DNA from: Gammaproteobacteria bacterium
GTDB taxonomy: Bacteria; Pseudomonadota; Gammaproteobacteria; Nitrosococcales; Methylophagaceae
Length of the DNA: 64,000 nucleotides
Assembly (NCBI GenBank): GCA_029248745.1
Contig: JAQWIT010000013.1
Coordinates: 62,001 to 126,000 of the forward strand
Reading direction: 5' to 3'
In this document: piece by piece, positions 55,529 through 64,000 of the stretch
How the letters are laid out: the number at the start of each line of letters is the position of its first letter
How positions within the stretch are numbered: position 1 is the stretch's first letter
The notes under the pieces: generated by a model
What the model was told of the DNA's origin: nothing
Databases searched by the model: none
Seen by the model: only the letters and a program-made list of their open reading frames with translations
Translations under genes and position numbers: made by a program

Positions 55529-55785
55529 AATAACCTCCAGAGTTTTACTATGAAGATTCAGCACATAAAATTGTGGACAGAATCGCATTTTAGGAGGGTT
55601 TCATGAATATTAGCTGATAAGTTTGCTTATGGCTATTGTACTTCAGCACAAATAAATGGCCGTTCGAATACTAATTTCGGTGTTTGAATTGAATAAAAAT
55701 TGAAGACTTTTAATTTAAGTTTAAAGGTTCTCTTTTTAGCTGTTATTCTTATTGTTGATTTGTATTTAGTGATGGAATTTAATTC

Positions 55786-56397
55786 ATGTCAGGCAGTCTT
55801 TTTATTGTTGCAGCGCCTTCAGGAGCCGGGAAAACGAGCCTTGTTAATGCTTTAGTGACGCAGCAAGCTGATATTACTTTATCAGTTTCTCATACCACGC
55901 GTGCAGCGCGGGCAGGTGAGGTCGATGGCAAAGACTATTTCTTTGTCTCGCAAGAGCAGTTTTCTGTGATGCAAGGAGAGGGTGCTTTTTTAGAGTCAGC
56001 GACCGTGTTTGATCATTCTTATGGCACATCTTCTGAGGCTGTTTTTGAGCAGTTAAAATCAGGGATTGATGTCATTTTAGAAATTGATTGGCAAGGGGCT
56101 GAGCAAGTGCGTCGGAATTATCCTGATAGTACGAGTGTCTTTATATTACCACCATCAAAAACAGCGTTAGAACAGCGGCTTCGTGGGCGAGGTCAGGATG
56201 ACGAGGCTGTGATCGCTCGGCGGATGCGAGATGCAGAAAATGAAATTTCGCACTATGTTGAGTTTGATTATTTGATTGTGAATGATGATTTTGATGTGGC
56301 GTTGTCAGAATTAGTTGCGGTTATTTCCGCAAGGCGACATTCAATGGCGATTCAAAAAGAGCTGCAAGCGCCACTATTAAAGACATTACTAGCCTAA
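55786..56397 (+). CDS. gmk: guanylate kinase
   Basis: [41 protein letters not shown]. Confidence 0.97.
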   Translation: MSGSLFIVAAPSGAGKTSLVNALVTQQADITLSVSHTTRAARAGEVDGKDYFFVSQEQFSVMQGEGAFLESATVFDHSYGTSSEAVFEQLKSGIDVILEIDWQGAEQVRRNYPDSTSVFILPPSKTALEQRLRGRGQDDEAVIARRMRDAENEISHYVEFDYLIVNDDFDVALSELVAVISARRHSMAIQKELQAPLLKTLLA

Positions 56398-56443
56398 AGA
56401 GCTGATATTTCGTACAATAACAGATTTCGTTCTGGGGATTATT

Positions 56444-56704
56444 ATGGCGCGTACAACGGTAGAAGATTGTTTAGAAAATGTGGATAACCGTTTTCAATTA
56501 GTATTAGTAGCTGCACGTCGTGCACGTGAGATAGCGATGGGTGATGATCCTATGGTTGAACGTGACAATGATAAGCCAACAGTGATTGCATTGCGTGAAA
56601 TTGCTGAAGGCCTTGTTGATGCGAGCATTTTTGAGAAGAAAATTAAGCCAGAAGTTGCTGAAGAAGCGCCTACAAACGAAGAATTAATTCCTGTTGTAGA
56701 GTAG
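56444..56704 (+). CDS. rpoZ: RNA polymerase omega subunit
   Basis: [29 protein letters not shown]. Confidence 0.97.
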   Translation: MARTTVEDCLENVDNRFQLVLVAARRAREIAMGDDPMVERDNDKPTVIALREIAEGLVDASIFEKKIKPEVAEEAPTNEELIPVVE

Positions 56705-56706
56705 CT

Positions 56707-58872
56707 GTGACTGCAAAGCCGACTGTTGATTCTGAACTAGAGCTCATTCACGATGCTGAGCCCAAACTTACGATCGATGATTTGTGTTTTGCTGGTGCTA
56801 ATTATCTAGAAGGTCGTCAAGTTGACGATATCCGCAGGGCTTATCACTTTGCGGAAGAGGCACACCGAGAACAAAAACGTCGCTCTGGCGAACCCTATAT
56901 CATGCATCCATTGGCTGTGGCTAATGTGTTGGCGATGATGCATATGGATCAAGAGTGCATTATGGCTGGTTTGCTGCACGACGTGATTGAAGATACCGAA
57001 GTCAGTCGTGAGGAATTGGCGGCGGAATTTAGCGAAGAGGTTGCTTTACTTGTCGATGGCGTGAGCAAGCTAGCCAAAGCGACATTTGAAACTAGGCAAC
57101 ATGCGCAAGCAGAAAGTTTAAGAAAAATGCTATTGGCGATGTCGGAAGATATCCGCGTTATCATCGTCAAATTGGCAGATCGCTTACACAACATGCGTAC
57201 GCTAGGTCATTTAGGGCCTGAAAAGCGCCGGCGTATTGCAGAAGAAACTCTTGAAATTTATGCCCCGATTGCACAACGTTTAGGCATGAATGTGATGCGT
57301 TGTGAATTGGAAGATTTAGGCTTTCATGTATTGTACCCATTGCGTTATCGTGTACTGGCAGATGAAGTACGTAAAGCACGGGGCAATCGTAAAGAAATCG
57401 TGGGTCAGATCACTGATTCTATTCTACACCGCATGGAACAAGAAGGCTTAGCAGCAGATATACAAGGCCGCGAAAAAAACCTCTATAGCTTGTACAAAAA
57501 AATGGTTCGGAAAAAGCTATCCTTTTCTGAAGTATTGGATGTTTATGCTTTTCGTATTGTTGTTGAAGATGTCGATGCTTGTTACCGGATGCTTGGCGTG
57601 GTTCATAATCTTTATAAGCCGGTACAAAACAAGTTTAAAGACTATATAGCGATTCCCAAAGCGAACGGTTATCAATCTCTCCATACGGTACTGATTGGCC
57701 CTTATGGTGTTCCTGTAGAAGTACAAATTCGCTCACGGAATATGGACCAAATGGCTGAAGCGGGCGTGGCTGCGCATTGGTTATATAAAGCGGGTGAAAA
57801 CGAAAGCGGTAACCTAGCTCACCGTTTAGCGAGACAATGGCTGCAAGGCCTGTTGGAAATGCAAAAGGATTCGGGTGACTCGATTGAGTTCCTAGAAAAC
57901 TTGCGTATCGACTTATTCCCAGAAGAAATTTATGTGTTCACACCGGTTGGCAAGATTATGACATTGCCACGTGGTGCGACAGCAGTTGATTTTGCTTATG
58001 CTGTCCATACTGATGTTGGTAATCATTGTGTTGCTGCCAAAGTAGGGCGACACTTAGTACCGTTGAGTACACAATTAGAAACAGGCCAGTCCGTAGAAAT
58101 TATTACGACTAATTCATCTCATCCTAATGCTGCATGGCTTAACTTTGTCTCGACGGCAAAAGCGCGTACGAATATTCGCCATTATCTGAAACAATTACGA
58201 AACGATGAAGCAGCGTTGTTAGGTCGTCATATGTTGACGAAGAATTTACAAGCCTTCTCAAGCAATATTGATGCTCTATCAGAACAGCGTATTGAAGAAA
58301 TTGTTGCTGAATTTGAAGTCGAGTCTTTAGACCAATTGCTTGAGAAAATTGGTCTAGGTGACTGTTCTGCACTGTTGGTGGCACAAAAACTGATTCATGC
58401 TGATGATGTTGTTGATGATATGTCTCAGCCACCATTGATGATTGCGGGTACAGAAGGCATGGTTGTGAGCTTTGGTCGCTGTTGCCGCCCAATTCCTGGT
58501 GATAATATCCATGGCTTTATTAGTGCAGGTCGGGGTATTGTTGTGCACCAAGATAATTGTAAAACAGTAGTAAATCTGCGTGGTCAGCGAGAAAAATGGT
58601 TGGATGTGGCTTGGGCACCTGATATACAACGCGAATTTTCAGTAGAAATATTGGTTCACGTAAAAAATCAACGTGGCGTATTAGCCACGATAGCAGCTGT
58701 AGTATCGGAGAATAATTCTAATATTGAGAATGTTATTGTCGATGAACGTGACAGTGAATATACCGACTTGCGGTTGACGATTGGCGTATTAGATAGAAAG
58801 CATTTGGCTAATATTATTCGCCGTTTGAGACGGATTGAAATGGTTGAGCGTATTACGCGATTAAAACAATAA
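56707..58872 (+). CDS. spoT: bifunctional (p)ppGpp synthetase/hydrolase
   Basis: RelA/SpoT HD, synthetase, TGS and ACT domains; rpoZ-adjacent. Confidence 0.96.
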   Translation: MTAKPTVDSELELIHDAEPKLTIDDLCFAGANYLEGRQVDDIRRAYHFAEEAHREQKRRSGEPYIMHPLAVANVLAMMHMDQECIMAGLLHDVIEDTEVSREELAAEFSEEVALLVDGVSKLAKATFETRQHAQAESLRKMLLAMSEDIRVIIVKLADRLHNMRTLGHLGPEKRRRIAEETLEIYAPIAQRLGMNVMRCELEDLGFHVLYPLRYRVLADEVRKARGNRKEIVGQITDSILHRMEQEGLAADIQGREKNLYSLYKKMVRKKLSFSEVLDVYAFRIVVEDVDACYRMLGVVHNLYKPVQNKFKDYIAIPKANGYQSLHTVLIGPYGVPVEVQIRSRNMDQMAEAGVAAHWLYKAGENESGNLAHRLARQWLQGLLEMQKDSGDSIEFLENLRIDLFPEEIYVFTPVGKIMTLPRGATAVDFAYAVHTDVGNHCVAAKVGRHLVPLSTQLETGQSVEIITTNSSHPNAAWLNFVSTAKARTNIRHYLKQLRNDEAALLGRHMLTKNLQAFSSNIDALSEQRIEEIVAEFEVESLDQLLEKIGLGDCSALLVAQKLIHADDVVDDMSQPPLMIAGTEGMVVSFGRCCRPIPGDNIHGFISAGRGIVVHQDNCKTVVNLRGQREKWLDVAWAPDIQREFSVEILVHVKNQRGVLATIAAVVSENNSNIENVIVDERDSEYTDLRLTIGVLDRKHLANIIRRLRRIEMVERITRLKQ

Positions 58873-58896
58873 TTTTTTTTTGGGAGAGTAGGGAAG

Positions 58897-59283
58897 ATGG
58901 CACGTGAAATTATTCACACTGACAAGGCACCACAAGCAATAGGCACTTATTCACAGGCCGTTAAAGTGGGTGATGTCGTGTATTTATCTGGCCAAATTCC
59001 ACTTGTACCTGAAACCATGGAAGTCGTTGAAGGTGATTTTCCTGTGCAAGTTCGTCGTGTATTCGATAACTTAACAGCGGTAGCAGAAGCCGCTGGTGGT
59101 CAACTACAAGATATTGCAAAGTTGAATATTTTTCTAACAGATCTAAGTCATTTCGCGACAGTTAATGAAATTATGGCTGAATATTTCACTCAACCTTATC
59201 CTGCTAGAGCGGCTATTGGTGTGGCGTCTTTACCCAAAGGCGTACCAGTAGAGATGGATGGTGTAATGCACACAGATTTCTAG
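58897..59283 (+). CDS. ridA: RidA family deaminase
   Basis: [29 protein letters not shown]. Confidence 0.94.
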   Translation: MAREIIHTDKAPQAIGTYSQAVKVGDVVYLSGQIPLVPETMEVVEGDFPVQVRRVFDNLTAVAEAAGGQLQDIAKLNIFLTDLSHFATVNEIMAEYFTQPYPARAAIGVASLPKGVPVEMDGVMHTDF

Positions 59284-59299
59284 TACGTTGTAGATTGCA

Positions 59300-61396
59300 T
59301 TGGCTGAAAGTGAAAGGAAGGATTTATCGAACCCGGTTACCGATTTAAAGGGTGTCGGGGCGAAAGTTGCTGAGCGTTTAGAAAAATTAGGCATTACGCA
59401 AATACAAGACTTACTCTTTCACTTACCTTTACGTTATCAAGATCGTACTAGACTGTTACCATTAGGGTCTTTAAAGCCACAACAAGAAGGGTTAGTGGAA
59501 GGGACTATTCGTCTGAGCCAAGTTAAGTTTGGTCGTCGTCGCTCATTGCTGTGTTACATCGATGATGGTACGGGATCACTTGTTCTACGTTTCTTTCATT
59601 TTTCCAAGACACAACAACAACAGTTGACACAAGGTGTTCGTGTTAGGTGTTTTGGTGAAATTCGCAATGGTCCGTCATCTTTCGAGATGGTGCATCCTGA
59701 ATATAAAATTATTCCTGATGAGGGGATTATTCCTGTTGATGCAGATCTGACGCCTATTTATCCGACCACTGAAGGCTTGCATCAACTGAGTTTTCGAAAG
59801 CTGGTTGAACGGGCTTTAGCGCATTTAAATGATGAAACTTCGTTACCGGAGTTATTGCCCGAGGTGGCGCGTTGTCATGCTGTGGCAGATACTTCATTGG
59901 TCGAAGCAATACGGTTTTTACATCAACCTTCGCCTGATGTTGATGTACAGCAATTATTGGATCGTCGTCATAAAACCCAGAGGCGTTTAGCTTATGAAGA
60001 GTTATTGGCACAGCAATTAAGTTTACGAAAAGTACGCTTGCAAACGCAGCAACATAAAGCACCTAGTTTAATATCTGATGGCCAGCAACGGCAGGCTTTA
60101 TTGTCATCTTTACCTTTTTCATTGACGGGTGCACAAGAACGGGTTTTGAAAGCGATTTTGAGTGATATCGGTTCTAAGACACCGATGCAGCGTTTAGTAC
60201 AAGGTGATGTCGGATCAGGTAAAACCATTGTTGCGGCTTTAGCCGTTTTAGAAGCCGTGTCCGCTGGCTATCAAGCGGTGATGATGGCACCGACTGAGTT
60301 ATTGGCAGAGCAACACTTCAAGACTTTTACAGCTTGGTTAGCCCCTTTGGGCGTTAATGTGGGGTGGTGTGTAGGCAAGCAAAAGTCAGCTGACCGGAAA
60401 GTGATGTTAGCCAACTTGGCTGAAGGTAAAATTCAGGTCGCTGTTGGCACACATGCCTTGTTCCAAAATGAGGTTATATTTGATCACTTAGGGTTGGTTG
60501 TGATCGATGAGCAGCATCGATTTGGTGTTCATCAACGCTTGGCATTACGAGATAAAGGTAAAAAGGCCAGTGTGTTTCCACATCAGCTAGTCATGACGGC
60601 TACTCCGATTCCTAGAACCTTAGCGATGACAGCCTATGCAGATTTAAATGTATCGGTCATTGATGAATTACCGCCAGGCAGGACTGCAATTACAACCGTT
60701 GTGATGCCAGATAGTCGCCGTAATGACATTATTGAACGTGTTCATTTAGCGTGTCAGGAAAAACGACAAGTATATTGGGTGTGTACCTTGGTCGAAGAAT
60801 CCGAGCATTTGCAATGCCAAGCGGCAGAAGATGCAGCAAATGAATTACAAGTTGCTTTACCTGATTGTCGTATTGACTTGGTTCATGGCCGGATGAAGTC
60901 AGCAGAAAAAGAGATGGTGATGAATCAGTTTAGAGCGGGTAATGCCGATATTTTAGTCGCGACGACGGTCATTGAAGTGGGTGTGGATGTCCCTAATGCA
61001 AGTTTGATGGTTATTGAAAATGCGGAGCGCTTGGGTTTGGCGCAATTACATCAATTACGAGGCCGTGTAGGTCGTGGTGAGATAGAAAGTCATTGTGTCT
61101 TGATGTATCACCCGCCGTTGTCAGAGAACGGTCAATCCCGCTTAACGTGTTTGCGCCAGACGAATGATGGTTTTGTGATTGCACAACGTGATTTAGAATT
61201 ACGGGGGCCTGGTGAGTTATTAGGAACGAGGCAGACTGGGTTGCCACAGTTTCGTGTAGCTAATTTGATGGAAGATCAGGATTTGATTGATGTGATGGCT
61301 GAAGCGGCGGATCAGTTATTGGCTGTTGCACCAGAAGACAGTGATGCTTTAGTGGCAAGATGGTTTGGTCATAAAGTTAATTTTGGCCATGTATAA
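59300..61396 (+). CDS. recG: ATP-dependent DNA helicase RecG
   Basis: RLVQGDVGSGKTIVAALAVL, DEQHRFGVHQR, QLRGRVGRG; TTG start. Confidence 0.96.
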   Translation: MAESERKDLSNPVTDLKGVGAKVAERLEKLGITQIQDLLFHLPLRYQDRTRLLPLGSLKPQQEGLVEGTIRLSQVKFGRRRSLLCYIDDGTGSLVLRFFHFSKTQQQQLTQGVRVRCFGEIRNGPSSFEMVHPEYKIIPDEGIIPVDADLTPIYPTTEGLHQLSFRKLVERALAHLNDETSLPELLPEVARCHAVADTSLVEAIRFLHQPSPDVDVQQLLDRRHKTQRRLAYEELLAQQLSLRKVRLQTQQHKAPSLISDGQQRQALLSSLPFSLTGAQERVLKAILSDIGSKTPMQRLVQGDVGSGKTIVAALAVLEAVSAGYQAVMMAPTELLAEQHFKTFTAWLAPLGVNVGWCVGKQKSADRKVMLANLAEGKIQVAVGTHALFQNEVIFDHLGLVVIDEQHRFGVHQRLALRDKGKKASVFPHQLVMTATPIPRTLAMTAYADLNVSVIDELPPGRTAITTVVMPDSRRNDIIERVHLACQEKRQVYWVCTLVEESEHLQCQAAEDAANELQVALPDCRIDLVHGRMKSAEKEMVMNQFRAGNADILVATTVIEVGVDVPNASLMVIENAERLGLAQLHQLRGRVGRGEIESHCVLMYHPPLSENGQSRLTCLRQTNDGFVIAQRDLELRGPGELLGTRQTGLPQFRVANLMEDQDLIDVMAEAADQLLAVAPEDSDALVARWFGHKVNFGHV

Positions 61397-61414
61397 AATT
61401 AAAAGGTATTGTGA

Positions 61415-61951
61415 ATGCTTGAGTTAACCCGTTGGCATACTGTCCAGCATCGGCTGATGCCACGAAAATTAGCTCCCTGGCTATCAGATAAGGGATCTTT
61501 AACGCGTCGTTTGAGACGATACAATCGAGTCGACTTTTCTGTTCAGTTATTAGGTAATAGCTGGATTAAGCCACTGACAGATGAAAGTTTGGCTTTAGGT
61601 TTGCCTTTTTCAGAGCTTAGTTATCAGCGTGAAGTATTATTAATGGATGGCAACGATGCGAATGTTTATGCACGCACGGTAGTGCCCCGGACGACTTATT
61701 TGGCGATGCAACACCGCTTTAAGCAATTAGGCAATAAGCCATTAGGTGAATTGTTGTTTACAGATCCAACTGTGAGTCGTGGGCCGATTGAAATTGCTTG
61801 TTTAAAGCCAGGCCAATGGTTGTATGAAATGGCGCTATTGGAATCAGATGAACGACCAGCACAATTATGGGGGCGACGCTCACAGTTTTATTTGAGTGGA
61901 CAATCTTTGCTGGTGAATGAAATCTTTTTACCTGCATTAGATAGGGCATAA
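61415..61951 (+). CDS. ubiC: chorismate lyase
   Basis: UbiC-like; immediately upstream of ubiA. Confidence 0.88.
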   Translation: MLELTRWHTVQHRLMPRKLAPWLSDKGSLTRRLRRYNRVDFSVQLLGNSWIKPLTDESLALGLPFSELSYQREVLLMDGNDANVYARTVVPRTTYLAMQHRFKQLGNKPLGELLFTDPTVSRGPIEIACLKPGQWLYEMALLESDERPAQLWGRRSQFYLSGQSLLVNEIFLPALDRA

Positions 61952-61954
61952 GAA

Positions 61955-62818
61955 ATGAATGATAAATGCCAGGCCTATATTCAGTTGATGCGGTTGGATC
62001 GGCCGATAGGTATTTTGTTACTACTTTGGCCGACGTTGTCAGCATTATGGATCGCAGCTGAAGGGTGGCCTGATCCTCTAGTGTTGGTTATCTTTGTTTT
62101 GGGTGTGGTCGTAATGCGTAGTGCAGGTTGCGTGATTAATGATTATGCCGATCGCCATATCGATGGCAAGGTAGTTCGAACCATGAACCGCCCTTTAGCG
62201 ACAGGTGCATTGAGCGAGAATGATGCATTAAAGCTGTTTGCGGGTTTGGGCGTATTGGCTTTTGTCCTTGTGATCTTCTTGAATGACTTGACTATTTTGA
62301 TGTCCATAGTAGGCTTGTTTTTGGCGGCAACTTATCCCTTTATGAAACGTTACACGCATTTGCCTCAAATTTATTTGGGGGCAGCTTTTGGTTGGGCAAT
62401 TCCGATGGCATTTGCTGCACAGACAGGGACAGTGCCGATGATTGCTTGGCTGTTATTCGTGGCGAATGTTATTTGGTCGACGATTTATGATACGTTTTAC
62501 GCTATGGCTGACAGAGAAGATGATGTATTAGCAGGTGTTAAGTCGACAGCGATTTTGTTTGGCGATGACGATAAAGCCATTATTGCTATTTTGCAGGTGA
62601 CTTTTTTAATTGCGATGTTGATGGTCGGCAGTCAACTTGAGCTTAGCTTTATTTATTATACTGGGGTATTGGTGACATTGGGCCTATTCCTCTATCAACA
62701 ACATTTAGTAAGAGACAGGCAAGCAGCAGCTTGTTTACAAGCATTCCTCAATAATAATTGGGTCGGAGCGACCTTGTTTGCGGGCATTGTGATGCATTAT
62801 GCCTTTATCAAACAGTGA
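61955..62818 (+). CDS. ubiA: 4-hydroxybenzoate octaprenyltransferase
   Basis: [46 protein letters not shown]. Confidence 0.96.
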   Translation: MNDKCQAYIQLMRLDRPIGILLLLWPTLSALWIAAEGWPDPLVLVIFVLGVVVMRSAGCVINDYADRHIDGKVVRTMNRPLATGALSENDALKLFAGLGVLAFVLVIFLNDLTILMSIVGLFLAATYPFMKRYTHLPQIYLGAAFGWAIPMAFAAQTGTVPMIAWLLFVANVIWSTIYDTFYAMADREDDVLAGVKSTAILFGDDDKAIIAILQVTFLIAMLMVGSQLELSFIYYTGVLVTLGLFLYQQHLVRDRQAAACLQAFLNNNWVGATLFAGIVMHYAFIKQ

Positions 62819-62824
62819 GGTAGT

Positions 62825-63309
62825 TTAGCAGTTGAAATAGTCGGCTACGGCGCAGTTTTGGAAAATTGTGAGCGTTTGGCTTTTGGGTTGTTTGAGCAAT
62901 TGCCGATAGGTAGAGATATGCACTTATTGTCTTCAAATGGCCGATGTGCCGCTGCTCGCGCAGGTCACGATGGTGCACCTTTTGGTGTTTTGACACAAGC
63001 CATTGCACATTTAGGCGAAGAAATAGCAAGGCGTGTAAGTGAGGCGAAAGTCATTGCAAATATTAGCGTTAAATTTGGTGGCTGTTTTACCTCGTCTAGG
63101 GTGTATCGATGAACATGCGCAAGTAAAGAGCAAACAGCGCTAATTCATCTAATTTATGAGCAGAATAGGCAGCTATCAGACTCATTGTGTCAATTGGATT
63201 TAGCCCTGTCGCCAAGAGAGATGTTAGTAAAAAAGGGTGATTACTTGGCTTTATTTGCCTATGTTGAGGCTGGCAAGGTGGGCTTGGGTGTGTTTCGTTG
63301 CTGTAGATA
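62825..63309 (+). pseudogene. decayed gene of unknown family
   Basis: Protein-like segments in three successive frames: ...NCERLAFGLFEQLPIGRDMHLLSSNGRCAAARAGHDGAPFGVLTQAIAHLGEEIARRVSEAKVIANISVKFGG / VAVLPRLGCIDEHAQVKS / EQTALIHLIYEQNRQLSDSLCQLDLALSPREMLVKKGDYLALFAYVEAGKVGLGVF. Confidence 0.5.
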
Positions 63310-63360
63310 AGTACTTAATTGAATGCTGAAATAACTAATGAGGAGAAATTGGTCATGATA

Positions 63361-63663
63361 TTACATATCGCCAATGAGTCCATCGATGGGTGAGGTGCAA
63401 CGAAATAAACTTTTTGTATAGTACTGTATGGGTGGGTTTATTAAACATTGCCCGCAATACTGGCCGTGTGCAATTGGCATGGCGCAGAGCTGGCAGTGAT
63501 GACCAAGAATAGGTGAATCATTAAAACATTGGGTATATAAACAAGATTGTTTGGTATCAATACCGCAGAGTGGGCAAGGCGTTAGGATGCGATTGCTGTA
63601 TAATTGACTGATTCGATGCGTTATGTGATGCCTAGCTGCGGTTAGCGAATTCATGATCATCAA
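63361..63663 (-). pseudogene. truncated ComF family protein (N-terminal zinc-ribbon part only)
   Basis: CPLCGIDTKQ...HHCQLCAMPIAHGQYCGQCLINPPIQYYTKSLFRCTSPIDGLIGDM*YHDQFLL; stop at the position where ComF normally continues (GDMKYHDQ); phosphoribosyltransferase domain missing; next to bioB. Confidence 0.7.
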
Positions 63664-63695
63664 GATTAATCCATTTATCTGAATGAAGACTTAAT

Positions 63696-64000
63696 ATGCC
63701 TGAAAACACAGTAAAAGCCGAAACAACATTACGTCATGACTGGACTGTAGAAGAAGTAGAAAAGTTATATCAGTTACCTTTTTCCGACTTGATGTTTGAG
63801 GCTCAAACCGTTCACCGCCAACACTTTGATCCTAACGCAGTACAGGTCAGTACCTTACTGAGTATTAAGACAGGGGGATGTGCTGAAGATTGTGGTTATT
63901 GTCCGCAAAGTGCGCATCATGAATCAGCAGTTAAAGCAGAACCCTTGATGCCACTTGATCGGGTATTGGATAATGCGACTAAAGCAAAAGATTCAGGCGC
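63696..64000 (+). CDS. bioB: biotin synthase (partial, runs off window)
   Basis: [75 protein letters not shown]. Confidence 0.96.
   Translation, partial: MPENTVKAETTLRHDWTVEEVEKLYQLPFSDLMFEAQTVHRQHFDPNAVQVSTLLSIKTGGCAEDCGYCPQSAHHESAVKAEPLMPLDRVLDNATKAKDSG

Overview
The window looks like chromosomal core sequence from a gammaproteobacterium. The gene content (NAD-dependent formate dehydrogenase, a MauJ-like relic, ovothiol genes, ubiCA) suggests a Methylophaga/Thiotrichales-like methylotroph, but that placement is inference. Most of it is ordinary, well-conserved genes: soxYZ-like, msrA, tolC-like, sbcB, hemL, a DUF3450-ExbB-ExbB-ExbD-TonB-TPR operon, ovoA-ovoB, parE-parC, rarD, glnS, formate dehydrogenase, surE-pcm-yqaA-nlpD, prfB, lysS, alaC-hom-thrC, serA, serC, hemW-rdgB-rph, yicC, gmk-rpoZ-spoT-ridA-recG, ubiC-ubiA and the 5' end of bioB. 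I saw no CRISPR array, tRNA, rRNA or transposase. Main points of interest: (1) a SoxY-like protein with no cysteine at all, ending AGGNA where the GGCGG carrier motif is expected; (2) an unusual density (about nine) of genes broken by nonsense codons, frameshifts or truncation, including a RiboL-PSP-like HEPN gene, a MauJ-like gene, a DUF3754 gene with two in-frame TAA codons and a PEP-CTERM-type gene; (3) a near-consensus Fur box upstream of the TonB operon; (4) a consensus sigma-54 promoter upstream of a tiny winged-helix protein; (5) an orphan promoter with a Fur-like box and several hairpins in a 413-bp convergent intergenic gap, a candidate small RNA; (6) a two-subunit formate dehydrogenase with fused gamma-beta subunit; (7) the prfB programmed frameshift. 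No clear intact novel multi-gene system was found.
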